From NCBI GenBank assembly GCA_029782215.1, contig JAKOVD010000204.1, positions 30,623-94,622 on the forward strand: a DNA stretch of 64,000 bases. The letters are read 5' to 3'. Numbering within the stretch: the first letter of the stretch is position 1; each line of letters starts with the position of its first letter. Positions 26,056 to 33,542 of this stretch are shown piece after piece. The position numbers were made by a program, and so were the translations under genes. The stretch comes from Chloroflexota bacterium (lineage in GTDB: Bacteria > Chloroflexota > Anaerolineae > J102). The notes under the pieces are model-generated. The model was given only the letters and a program-made list of their open reading frames with translations, was not told the DNA's origin and did not search any database.

Positions 26056-27846
26056 TCACCCTCCTCCGCCGGCAGAATGGTAGCTGCACGTGCCGAGCAG
26101 GTCGGCCAGCATGGCCACCGCCGCCTGCAGCTCCGGCTCCGGCGGCTGCGCCCTCAGGACATGCCGGCTGCCCAGGATGATGAGCTTGCTGCGCGGCCGG
26201 GTAATGGCCACGTTCAGCCGCTCCGGCTGGAAGAAGAACTCGGCCAGGTCGGCGGCAAAGCCGGGGTTGGAGGTGGTGAGCGAGACCAGGACCACATCCC
26301 GCTCCTGGCCTTGCATGCGCTCGACCGTATCAACCACCAACGCCCGGCGGATGCGGGGGTCGGGCACGGCCTGGCGCAGCAGGTTGCGGATGGCCCGCCC
26401 CTGGGCGCGGTAGGGAGCGACGACGCCGATCTCGCCCGGCGCCACCCCGCAGGCCAGCAGCTCGGCGATGAGGTCGACGGCAAGTGACGCCTCCTGCCGG
26501 CACTGGGTCGTGATGTTGCGGTGGCCGAGGTCGACGAAGACCTTCGGCTGCGCCGGGTCCAGGATGGCAGCCAGGCGCTGCGGCGGCAGGGGATAGACCA
26601 TGCGGCGCCCGGCCACGTCGGGCACGGAGACCAGCCGTCCCTCGTAGAACTGGCGGCTGGGCCAATCAGTCAGCTCGGCGTTGAGCCGGTAGGTCTCGTC
26701 CAGCATGGTGTCGAAGCCCCGGTCCACCAGGGCGCCGAACACCGACTCGCGGAAGACGCCGGCGCTGTAGCGCGTGGTCAGCACCGGGGGAAGCTGGCGG
26801 TGGTCGCCGATGAAGACGAAGCGCTTCGCCGCCAGCATGCCCATGATCGCCAGGGGCAGCGTGATCTGGCTGGCCTCGTCGAAGATGACGGTGTCGAACT
26901 CGACCCCCTGCAGCCGCGAGGTGCGGGTGGCAAAGGGGGTCGCGCCCAGCACGTAGCCCCCCGCCATCTCGGCCATGGGCGAGGTCACGAACTGCTCATG
27001 GTTCGCCACGGTCAGGTCGTCGGCGCGGCTCGATTGCCCGATCTTGGCCACCGGCACATCCGGCGCCCGCCGGGCGATCATGTTGAGGGCGTTGTTGATG
27101 GCGCGATGGGTGAAGGCGGTGACGAACACGCGCTCCCCCTCCTCCACCAGCGCCTGGGCCAGGTAGGCCAGGACGCGCGTCTTGCCGGTGCCCGGCGGCC
27201 CCTGGATGAGGTGGACGAGATCGCTGGCGTACGCCTGGGCCAGGGCCTCGCCCTGGTTCCAGTTGAGCCCCCAGGCCGCCGCCAGGTCCAGGCCGCGCTG
27301 GTACCGCGCCCCATCCACCTTGGGCTCGCGGCGGCCCATGAGCAGGGGCAGGATCTGCGTGCGGCCGACGGCCGTGTCCCCGACCTGGTCGAGGGCATCC
27401 AGCGTGTACTGGCTGAGGTCGAGGAAGTCCTCGTCCAGCACCCAGCCCTCCGGCTCGCGCAGGAACACGTCGGTGGGCAGCCCCATCATGCCCTCCGCCG
27501 ACACCTCCAACTCAGTGTCCTCGTCCTGCTCCAGGCTCACCTGCCAGTGCGGCGCCGCCGCTGGGTCCCCGCGGTTCAGCCGCAGCAGGTCCCCCTCGCG
27601 AAAGCGGGAGTCATTGCGCGTGCAGTGCAGGATCAGCCTGCCCCCTTTCCCCATCCCGGCGACGGTGACGTTCTCAACCGCCCTGCCCAGGGCCACGCGC
27701 TGGGCCACGGGTTTGGACCACTGCTGCAGCAGGCGGTGGCGCTGGGCGCTGCTCTCCTCGAGCACCAGGTCCGCCAGCCCTTTGAGAAAGGCCGCCATCG
27801 CGCGGCGTTGGCGTTCCCGGGCGTCGCTGTCCAGTGGAACGTCCAT
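26056..27846 (-). CDS. UPF1/DNA2-like SF1B helicase (AAA_11/AAA_12)
   Basis: The 596-residue protein has Walker A LIQGPPGTGKTRV (about residues 213-225), VTAFTHRAINNAL, Walker B VIFDEASQIT, motif III FIGDHRQLPPVL, and the C-terminal RecA-half motifs LDETYRLN, IGVVAPYRAQ, VDTVERMQGQERDVVLVSLT and LNVAITRPRSKLI. An N-terminal 190-residue beta-rich region (VENVTVAGMGKGGRLILHC) corresponds to the beta-barrel insert of UPF1-like enzymes. It starts the operon; the NERD-like helicase follows after 3 nt. It lacks a nuclease domain of its own, which the partner may supply. The role could be anti-phage defence or DNA repair. Confidence 0.85.
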   Translation of the reverse strand: MDVPLDSDARERQRRAMAAFLKGLADLVLEESSAQRHRLLQQWSKPVAQRVALGRAVENVTVAGMGKGGRLILHCTRNDSRFREGDLLRLNRGDPAAAPHWQVSLEQDEDTELEVSAEGMMGLPTDVFLREPEGWVLDEDFLDLSQYTLDALDQVGDTAVGRTQILPLLMGRREPKVDGARYQRGLDLAAAWGLNWNQGEALAQAYASDLVHLIQGPPGTGKTRVLAYLAQALVEEGERVFVTAFTHRAINNALNMIARRAPDVPVAKIGQSSRADDLTVANHEQFVTSPMAEMAGGYVLGATPFATRTSRLQGVEFDTVIFDEASQITLPLAIMGMLAAKRFVFIGDHRQLPPVLTTRYSAGVFRESVFGALVDRGFDTMLDETYRLNAELTDWPSRQFYEGRLVSVPDVAGRRMVYPLPPQRLAAILDPAQPKVFVDLGHRNITTQCRQEASLAVDLIAELLACGVAPGEIGVVAPYRAQGRAIRNLLRQAVPDPRIRRALVVDTVERMQGQERDVVLVSLTTSNPGFAADLAEFFFQPERLNVAITRPRSKLIILGSRHVLRAQPPEPELQAAVAMLADLLGTCSYHSAGGGG

Positions 27847-27980
27847 GACCCTACGACCGGCCTCCAGCCCGACGGCGGTTCATGGCCTGCATTATGTCAC
27901 AACTACAGGCGAACGCCTACCGCCCGCAAACGTGAACCGCTCCCCCAGGTCAGCAGTTCGCTTTTTGAGCGCGGGGGTTC

Positions 27981-27995
27981 GTGATAGCATATCAC
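27981..27995 (+). promoter_or_regulatory. Operator-like inverted repeat at the UPF0175 start
   Basis: GTGATA-gca-TATCAC is a perfect inverted repeat ending one base before the ATG at 27997. No Shine-Dalgarno is present, so the mRNA may be leaderless or very short. Binding here would block expression, which suits autoregulation by the antitoxin. Confidence 0.45.
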
Positions 27996-27996
27996 C

Positions 27997-28257
27997 ATGA
28001 CAGCTACAGCCCATTTCTCTCTTGAACTACCACGCCGCGTTCTGTCCACGTTCCGCCAGGAACCGGACGAGTTCATGGCCGCCATGCGCCTGGCAGCGGC
28101 GGTCAAATGGTATGAAACGGCGGCAGTGTCCCAGTCCAAGGCGGCCGAGATAGCCGGTCTATCGCGCGCCGAGTTTTTGGCTGCCCTCGGCCAGTTCGGA
28201 GTGTCGCCGTTCCAGACGACCAGCGAGGAACTCCGTGAGGAAGCTGGCGGTGCCTGA
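27997..28257 (+). CDS. UPF0175 family antitoxin-like protein
   Basis: The 86 residues match UPF0175: SLELPRRVLSTF, then MRLAAAVKWYETAAVSQSKA and AEIAGLSRAEFLAALGQFGV. The family pairs with DUF3368 PIN-like toxins in type II toxin-antitoxin loci, and the DUF3368 frame begins 23 nt before this gene's stop. The antitoxin is intact while the toxin carries a nonsense codon. Confidence 0.85.
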   Translation: MTATAHFSLELPRRVLSTFRQEPDEFMAAMRLAAAVKWYETAAVSQSKAAEIAGLSRAEFLAALGQFGVSPFQTTSEELREEAGGA

Positions 28258-28741
28258 CAGTTGGGTGGTCAACGCCTCGCCGATCATCGTCCTGGCCAAG
28301 ATCGGCCACCTGCCTCTCCTGCTGAGCCTGGCTGATGAGCTGGTGATACCATAAGCCGTGGCAGCCGAGATCATGGCAGGCCCAGAGGATGATCCAGGGC
28401 GGCTCTGGTTGCTAGGTTCGCAACTACCGATTGTCCAGCCACCGCTTGATGCCGATGTTCTTGCCTGGGATCTCGGCGCCGGCGAAAGCGAGGTCCTCAG
28501 CTATGCTCATCAAAATGAAGGCCGGGCTGCGGTGCTGGATGACCGAGCGGCGCGGCGCTGTGCCCACGCCCTCGAGGTCCCCTGTGTGGGCACCCTTGGC
28601 ATCATTCTTCGCGCCAAGCGCCAGGGAGTGATACCTGCCGCCGTTCCCCTGCTCAAATCGCTGCAGGCGACGGGCTTCCGGCTCGACGCCGCCGTCCTTC
28701 GCCCGGCGCTGCTTGCAGTGGCAAACGAGGAATGGGAGTAG
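28235..28741 (+). pseudogene. DUF3368 PIN-like toxin with a nonsense codon
   Basis: A GTG at 28235 inside the antitoxin gene opens VRKLAVPDSWVVNASPIIVL, AKIGHLPLLLSLADELVIP, then TAA at 28352-28354. The same frame continues directly with AVAAEIMAGPEDD, LDADVLAWDLGAGESEVLSY, AVLDDRAARRCAHAL and CVGTLGIILRAKRQGVIPA, the full DUF3368 pattern, to 28741. Family members usually have Glu at the stop position (VLIPEAV), so one GAA-to-TAA change explains the loss. Everything else is in frame, so inactivation looks recent; translational readthrough or a consensus error are alternatives. Confidence 0.85.
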
Positions 28742-29181
28742 CGGCAACTTGGCTTGCCGGTCGTGAGGATAGGCCCTTGATCAAGGGCACCAGCTTGTAT
28801 TTGCGGGCGTGCTTTTCGAGCAGTTCGGCGCGAGAGGCGCGCCACTCGGAATTTGCCCTGTTTGTCTTTCATTTGGACAGGAAAAGGCGCCTCCTGCTGT
28901 ACATTGCGGCAGTGATCGTGATCCTTCTTGCCCTTCTCATCATTTTCCCCGGCAGATTGGTTGTATCGGACCTGACGGCTCTTACGGTTCTTCTTGCCAT
29001 CGCTGCCTTGTTCCTTTTTGCGTCTGTGGCGATATTCGCCTTCTTTGCGGAGTTTCTTGGCAACAAGCTGCTGCCAAAGCTGCAGGATGACGAGAAGATC
29101 AGGCAGCGCTCTCTTGTGCTCGGCACCTTCTTCTTTGTGCTCAGCTTCCTGATGCAGATGACGCTCACGTTCACGCACTGA
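28732..29181 (+). CDS. Small polytopic membrane protein, AT-richer than its surroundings
   Basis: The frame is open for 149 codons from 28732, but its first 40 codons cross a fragment of another gene on the opposite strand. The functional start is probably the TTG at 28873 (reading LDRKRRLLLYIAAVI), giving about 102 residues. Three hydrophobic helices are seen: LLYIAAVIVILLALLIIF, LLAIAALFLFASVAIFAFF and LVLGTFFFVLSFLMQM. I do not recognise the family. The lower GC and the gene-fragment boundary at its 5' side suggest it arrived by recombination or lost its original start. Confidence 0.5.
   Translation: MGVAATWLAGREDRPLIKGTSLYLRACFSSSSAREARHSEFALFVFHLDRKRRLLLYIAAVIVILLALLIIFPGRLVVSDLTALTVLLAIAALFLFASVAIFAFFAEFLGNKLLPKLQDDEKIRQRSLVLGTFFFVLSFLMQMTLTFTH
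28770..28857 (-). pseudogene. 3'-end fragment of a SWIM zinc-finger protein gene
   Basis: The minus strand reads SEWRASRAELLEKHARKYKL then VPLIKG, close to EWRIYQTELLAKHARKYRL then VPLIREL at the end of the intact gene at 59097-60878. Only the last 25-30 codons survive. It is a dead fragment overlapping the 5' part of the membrane-protein frame. Confidence 0.75.
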
Positions 29182-29196
29182 GGGCGTGGGCAAAAA

Positions 29197-29225
29197 GAAA
29201 CCCCGTCGCGGGGGGACGGGGTTTC
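29197..29225 (-). terminator. Intrinsic terminator of the small secreted-protein gene
   Basis: Arms GAAACCCCGTC (29197-29207) and GACGGGGTTTC (29215-29225) pair perfectly over 11 bp with a 7-nt loop. On the minus strand the stem is followed by TTTTTG, so it ends transcription of the gene at 29242-29439, whose stop is 17 bp away. It may also stop + strand transcripts less efficiently. Confidence 0.85.
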
Positions 29226-29241
29226 CGGGAAGTGGTTCCCG

Positions 29242-29439
29242 CTAGATTGGACACACCGTAGGGGCGATGCTCAGAAGGTGGGCCCCCAGTTGCGAGTCTC
29301 CGCGCTGGATGGCGCTGGACGAGGCTGCGAGCAGAGCTGCGCAGGCCTGGGGGACCACCGGCGGGCTGGCAAACGCGGGTACGGCGAGCGCCATCACCAA
29401 CATGGCCACCAGCAGTGCGACGAGAACGGTCTTCTTCAA
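29242..29439 (-). CDS. Small secreted protein (65 residues)
   Basis: A TTG start opens a classical signal peptide, MKKTVLVALLVAMLVMALAV with PAFASPP as cleavage site. The mature peptide is only about 40 residues with two cysteines (PQACAALL and APTVCPI) that could form one disulfide. A strong intrinsic terminator follows 17 bp after the stop, which supports a real transcript. No family is recognised. It is convergent with the membrane protein at 28732. Confidence 0.65.
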   Translation of the reverse strand: MKKTVLVALLVAMLVMALAVPAFASPPVVPQACAALLAASSSAIQRGDSQLGAHLLSIAPTVCPI

Positions 29440-29507
29440 TGAGCATCCGTTCAGTTCCCGGGCGCAGCAGATTGGGAATCATGAGTCGCTGCGCACGCCC
29501 AGGCTCC

Positions 29508-29545
29508 ATAGCCGAACGTATGGTGGTCTTCCGCTTTTAGGGAGC
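29508..29545 (+). pseudogene. 3'-end fragment of a SAM methyltransferase gene
   Basis: The strand reads ERMVVFRF followed by TAG and then GGAGCCGGCG. The truncated methyltransferase at 43388-43981 ends ERMVVYRF, TAG, GGAGCCGGCG. Coding and flanking bases both match, so this is a copy of that 3' end rather than chance similarity. Confidence 0.6.
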
Positions 29546-29647
29546 CGGCGCGGAACTGCGCTCTGGCCAGGCCCGGCGAGGGCGGGCAAGGGTGAATGCA
29601 GTCGCGCCCACGTCATCGCCCCTCCCCGCCCGTCCTCTCGCCTGATT

Positions 29648-32542
29648 CTACCAGGCCACCAGCCTCCAGATGGCGGGCTGCAGATCGCCTTCTTCACCGA
29701 TCTCGGCGAACAACTTCACTGCCTGCTTCAGGTGCGACATGGCCTCCTCATCACGACCGGCGGCGTGAAGCAGGTCGGCCAGATGGTTGTGCAGGGCGGC
29801 TTCGCGGTGGCGGTCGCCCAGCGTCGCACAGAGGGCAAGCGCCTGTGTGGTCAGGGCCAGCGCCTGCTCGCGGTTGCCGCTGGCGTCGCAGCCCAGGGCC
29901 AGGTTGTTGAGCGCCGCCACCTGGGCCACGGGGTCGCCGAAGGTCTCGGCCAGGGCCAGACTGCGCTGCAGGTGTGCATAGGCCTCATCCACGCGGCCGG
30001 CGTCGTTGGCCAGGATGCCAAGCAGATTGTGGGTCTGCGCCAGGGCGCGAGCGTCGGCGGCTGTCTCGGCCAGGATCAAGGCAGCGCCTGCCAGATCCTG
30101 TGCCTGCTCCAGTGCGCCGGCCTGATGGGCAGACAGGCTCCAGTCAGCATAGATGCGCGCCCGTTCCGCCGGCGAGCTGTCAGCACCCAGGGCGTCCAGG
30201 GCCGCCTGGTAATGGCGCTCAGCCAGGCGCCAGTCCCCCCGCCGCTGGTACACGCCGCCCAATTTGTGCTCCAGGTGCGCCAGGCTTGAGGCGGCGCTGG
30301 TAACATCGACGAAAGCTGCGGCAGCGGCGTAGGCCTTGAGCGCGACGCCATAGTCGCCCGCCAGCGTCAGGAGATCGCCAATCGCCTCGTGCAGCTCTTC
30401 CGGCCGCGGGTGGCCCAAAGCCAGTGCGGCGCGGAAGTGTGCCAGGGCCTCGGCGTTGGCATAGAGGCTGCGGGCGTACTCACCCGCTGTCCGGTAGAAC
30501 TGCGCTGCCTGCGCTAGTTCCCCTGCCAACTCAAAGTGATGAGCAATGACGGCGGCATGGACTGCCTGCTCGCGCCGCTGTCGCACAGCGATGGCTTCGG
30601 CAACGCGGCGATGGAGCAGGCGGCGGCGACCGAGGCTGGTTTCTTCATAGACCAGGGAGCGCACCTTTTCATGGCTAAAGTCATAAAGCGGTGGAGCGGT
30701 GGCACTCGCAGAGGGCGTTTCGTTGACCAGGCCATGACTGATCAGCGTCTCCAGGGCAGCCACGGTCTCTTCCTCGCTGCGGCCGCCGGTCAGGCGCACG
30801 GTGTCGAAATCAAATGAGCGCCCGATAACGGCCGCCGCCGCCAGGACCTGTCTGCTGGTCTCGCTCACGCGCTCCAGCCGTGCCTCCAGGAGGTCGCGCA
30901 CACTGGCAGGCATGGCAGGCACGGTGGGATGGGCGCCACCCTCTCCCGCTAACAGGGTGAGATACTCGACCAGAAAGAAGGGCAGCCCCTCGGTTTCGCG
31001 GTACAGATAGTCGTCCAGATCGCCGCCCCGGTTTGTCACGGAATGCACCAGCCTGCTCACCGCTCCAGGCGGCAGCCGTTCCAGCGAGATGACCATAGCA
31101 CGGCCGGCCCGACGTGCTTCGCCCAGCAGACGCTGCAGCCGGTGTCCGGCATTGACATCTTCGGAGCGCCAGGCCAGGAGGATGCCGTAGGCCTGGCCCG
31201 CCAGCCGGCGCACAAGGTAACTTGTGACATCGACCGATGCCTCGTCGGCCCACTGCACGTCGTCGAGAAAGAGGATGCCGGGGCGGCTGCCGGCCAGCAA
31301 GCAGGACAGCGCCTGGCTGATAGCCTCCAGCAAGTGGGTTTGGGCGCCTGGCACTTCCCGCCCGGGTTCGGTCGCGGGGAACTGCGCGGCCAGTTCCGGC
31401 AGCAGCCGGCCCAGTTCTGCCTGGGCGTGGGCGGGCAGACAAGCCAGCGCCTGGGCGCGTCCGGCAGGCGCCAATGCGCCGCGCAGTGCTGCCAGATAGG
31501 GCGCATAGGCCAGTTGTGCCTCGCCTTCGTAGCAGGTCGCGGCCATCACCTCGCCGCCGTCCCGGCGCACCGTCTCCAGGAATTCCGTCGCCAGGCGGGT
31601 CTTTCCCACCCCGGGCTCGCCAGCGATCACGAGCAGCCGTCCGTCCGTCTGGATGGCGGCGTAGGCCTCGTGAAGAGCGGTCCACTCCGCCTCGCGCCCA
31701 ACCATGGGGAACTGCGCCGGGCTCGTGCCCGGCAGGGCCGGAGCTGCGGTGCTGGAGATGGCGGCTGAGGGAGCGGAAACGGCCGGCGGCGTCCGGTGTT
31801 CGACAATGGCCTGGTAGAGCTGTGTGGTTTCGGCCAAGGGCGAGACCCCCAGCTCCTCGCGCAGCACCCGGATGCACTCGCGATATTGGCGCACCGCGGC
31901 GGCATCCTGGCCCGTCCAGGCATAGAGCTGCATCAAGCGCCGGTGCGCGGGCTCGTGCAGGTTGTCAAGCGCCAGCCAGCGGCGAGCGTGTGGCAGGGCG
32001 TTATCGAATTCCCCGGCCCGGACATAGATGTCGACGAGATGTTCCAGGGCGTTGGCAAGCTCCTGGCGGTGCTGCTCAGCCTGAAAGAACTGCCAGTCGT
32101 CAAAGTCAACGCTGTCCCGCAGGCTGAAGCCGGCCATGAAGTCCTGCCGGTACAGCGCCACCGCAGCCGTGAGCCAGGACTGGCAGCCTGTACAGTTGGC
32201 GTCCCTCACGACCTGGTTGCGGGCGCGCTCGACCAGGTTGCCGAACTCGCGGGCGTCGACCACCCACCCGTCGGCGAGGTCGATATGCTGGCGGTCGACC
32301 GCAAAGGCGCCTCTGCCCAGCGCTGTGGTCAGGACCGACAGTGTCCGCCGGAGGGCGGCGCGGGCGTGTTCATTGTCGTTTTCTGGCCAGAGAAAGGCGG
32401 CCAGGGCGTCGCGCAGGTGAGGCGCTGGAGTAAGGGCCAGGTAGGCCACCATGGCCAGGGCCTTGCGGGTGTCGACGCTGATCGGCTCGCCATCCCGCTC
32501 GATCCGGGGCGGCCCGAAGAGCTTGAGCGCATATTGAGTCAA
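29648..32542 (-). CDS. BTAD-AAA-TPR transcriptional regulator 1 (SARP/MalT-like)
   Basis: A TTG start gives 964 residues. Residues 1-95 form an OmpR/SARP-type winged helix (LKLFGPPRIERDGEPI, ALRRTLSVLTTALG). Residues 100-255 are the helical bacterial transcriptional activator domain (RWLALDNLHEPAHRRLMQLY, QYRECIRVLREELGVSP). An AAA_16 ATPase follows (MVGREAEWTALHEAY; Walker A GEPGVGKTRL near 307; Walker B ILFLDDVQWADE). The C-terminal 300 residues are TPR repeats (LLGILANDAGRVDEAYAHLQ). ATP-dependent activation after an inducer reaches the TPR/AAA part is typical. The divergent gene at 32761 and the SpoIIE gene at 35012 share a paired CGTAACGATC motif upstream that is a good candidate operator. 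Confidence 0.88.
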   Translation of the reverse strand: MTQYALKLFGPPRIERDGEPISVDTRKALAMVAYLALTPAPHLRDALAAFLWPENDNEHARAALRRTLSVLTTALGRGAFAVDRQHIDLADGWVVDAREFGNLVERARNQVVRDANCTGCQSWLTAAVALYRQDFMAGFSLRDSVDFDDWQFFQAEQHRQELANALEHLVDIYVRAGEFDNALPHARRWLALDNLHEPAHRRLMQLYAWTGQDAAAVRQYRECIRVLREELGVSPLAETTQLYQAIVEHRTPPAVSAPSAAISSTAAPALPGTSPAQFPMVGREAEWTALHEAYAAIQTDGRLLVIAGEPGVGKTRLATEFLETVRRDGGEVMAATCYEGEAQLAYAPYLAALRGALAPAGRAQALACLPAHAQAELGRLLPELAAQFPATEPGREVPGAQTHLLEAISQALSCLLAGSRPGILFLDDVQWADEASVDVTSYLVRRLAGQAYGILLAWRSEDVNAGHRLQRLLGEARRAGRAMVISLERLPPGAVSRLVHSVTNRGGDLDDYLYRETEGLPFFLVEYLTLLAGEGGAHPTVPAMPASVRDLLEARLERVSETSRQVLAAAAVIGRSFDFDTVRLTGGRSEEETVAALETLISHGLVNETPSASATAPPLYDFSHEKVRSLVYEETSLGRRRLLHRRVAEAIAVRQRREQAVHAAVIAHHFELAGELAQAAQFYRTAGEYARSLYANAEALAHFRAALALGHPRPEELHEAIGDLLTLAGDYGVALKAYAAAAAFVDVTSAASSLAHLEHKLGGVYQRRGDWRLAERHYQAALDALGADSSPAERARIYADWSLSAHQAGALEQAQDLAGAALILAETAADARALAQTHNLLGILANDAGRVDEAYAHLQRSLALAETFGDPVAQVAALNNLALGCDASGNREQALALTTQALALCATLGDRHREAALHNHLADLLHAAGRDEEAMSHLKQAVKLFAEIGEEGDLQPAIWRLVAW

Positions 32543-32660
32543 GGGAGCACCATTTGCCGGAAGGCGACGCAGCGGAGGATGACCCGGTGCGGCAACTGCG
32601 CACGAGCTGATTCTAGCTGATCGCCGTCAAAACGCAACGATTTAACCCCCCTCTGTGTCT

Positions 32661-32705
32661 CGTAACGATCTTCGTAACGATCGGCGGATGCCTGGGGAGT
32701 AGACT
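32661..32705 (+). promoter_or_regulatory. Candidate activator site and promoter of the 32761 gene
   Basis: Two CGTAACGATC units lie at 32661-32670 and 32673-32682 (period 12 bp). Exactly 17 bp after the second is a -10-like TAGACT (32700-32705), so the second unit occupies the -35 position. The same layout recurs at 34906-34950. The BTAD regulator gene begins about 120 bp away on the other strand. Confidence 0.6.
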
Positions 32706-32760
32706 GGCGATAAATCCGGCAGCCATTGTGATGGCGCTCAGAAGCCAAGGAGAATGCTAC

Positions 32761-33222
32761 ATGACGACAACCAGGCAATTTGCAGGCAAGGAGATAACCA
32801 TCGGTGATGCTGCAGTGACGGGGTTATTGGCCGGGATTGTCGCCGGCCTTGGCATGGCCGCCTACCTTGTTCTGATCGGGCTGCTGGTGGGTGATGCGCC
32901 AGCACAAATGCTGGCGCGCTTTGACCCATCGGGAGCGGGGACGGCCGCGCCCGTGGCCGGCGCCCTGATTCACCTGGCCGTCTCGGCCGTGTATGGCCTG
33001 CTGTTCGGGCTGATTTACTGGTTGGTCGGGCGGGGACGGTTGGCCGGCCGAGCGGGTGGGATTCTCCTTGGCCTTGCCTACGGCCTCGTTCTGCTGTTCG
33101 TCGCGCAGGGACTGCTCGCCACTCCTGCGGCTGCGCCGTTGCGAGAAGTACCAGCCGTTCACCTCGCTGCGGCGCACCTCATCTACGGTGCGATCCTGGG
33201 CGGGCTGGTCGCCGGGAAATGA
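32761..33222 (+). CDS. Four-helix membrane protein of unknown function
   Basis: The ATG at 32761 has an AAGGAG Shine-Dalgarno and gives 153 residues. Four hydrophobic helices are evident: VTGLLAGIVAGLGMAAYLVL, ALIHLAVSAVYGLLFGLIYW, ILLGLAYGLVLLFVAQGLL and LAAAHLIYGAILGGLVAG. Small Gly-rich motifs inside the helices suggest tight packing. No family is recognised with confidence. Being divergent from the BTAD regulator, with a paired repeat in the spacer, it is a likely direct target. Confidence 0.65.
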   Translation: MTTTRQFAGKEITIGDAAVTGLLAGIVAGLGMAAYLVLIGLLVGDAPAQMLARFDPSGAGTAAPVAGALIHLAVSAVYGLLFGLIYWLVGRGRLAGRAGGILLGLAYGLVLLFVAQGLLATPAAAPLREVPAVHLAAAHLIYGAILGGLVAGK

Positions 33223-33542
33223 TTGCGTCCTCGCAGCCCTCCAGTCTTGGCCGTGCAGGCGTATGTGAAGGGTCTGCCGTGGCGGCCCTCTGCGAATCTT
33301 CGAATCGATGGGGCGACAGGACTTCCTCCCACAGATCATTCGGCGCATCGCATATAGAATACCGAACATATTCGCCGGCCGAAAGTGCATGGATAGAAGA
33401 GTTAGCGCGCATCAACCCAAGGGGTTGTAATGAAGCTGATGCGGCGACGCTGCTCAAGAGAGCGCTGAAGGCGCTGGCGCAGGACGTGAAACGATCGGAC
33501 GGGGTGACCATGGAGAGCACACTCACAGGAAGGCAGCAATGA
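33219..33542 (+). CDS. Doubtful 107-residue ORF between two membrane-protein genes
   Basis: The frame overlaps the preceding stop by 4 bp and its TGA overlaps the next ATG (ATGA). These overlaps, and the helical C-terminal part (ESAWIEELARINPRG, DAATLLKRALKALAQDVKRS), favour coding. The first 50 codons look unlike protein and no Shine-Dalgarno supports the ATG at 33219. If real, the start is probably internal. Otherwise this 315-bp gap is just leader sequence for the gene at 33539. Confidence 0.25.
   Translation: MIASSQPSSLGRAGVCEGSAVAALCESSNRWGDRTSSHRSFGASHIEYRTYSPAESAWIEELARINPRGCNEADAATLLKRALKALAQDVKRSDGVTMESTLTGRQQ

Noticed and set aside
24334..27984. Long plus-strand open frames (24334-25746, 26521-27984) opposite the two helicases
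   Set aside because: Antisense shadows; the helicase motifs on the minus strand are unambiguous.
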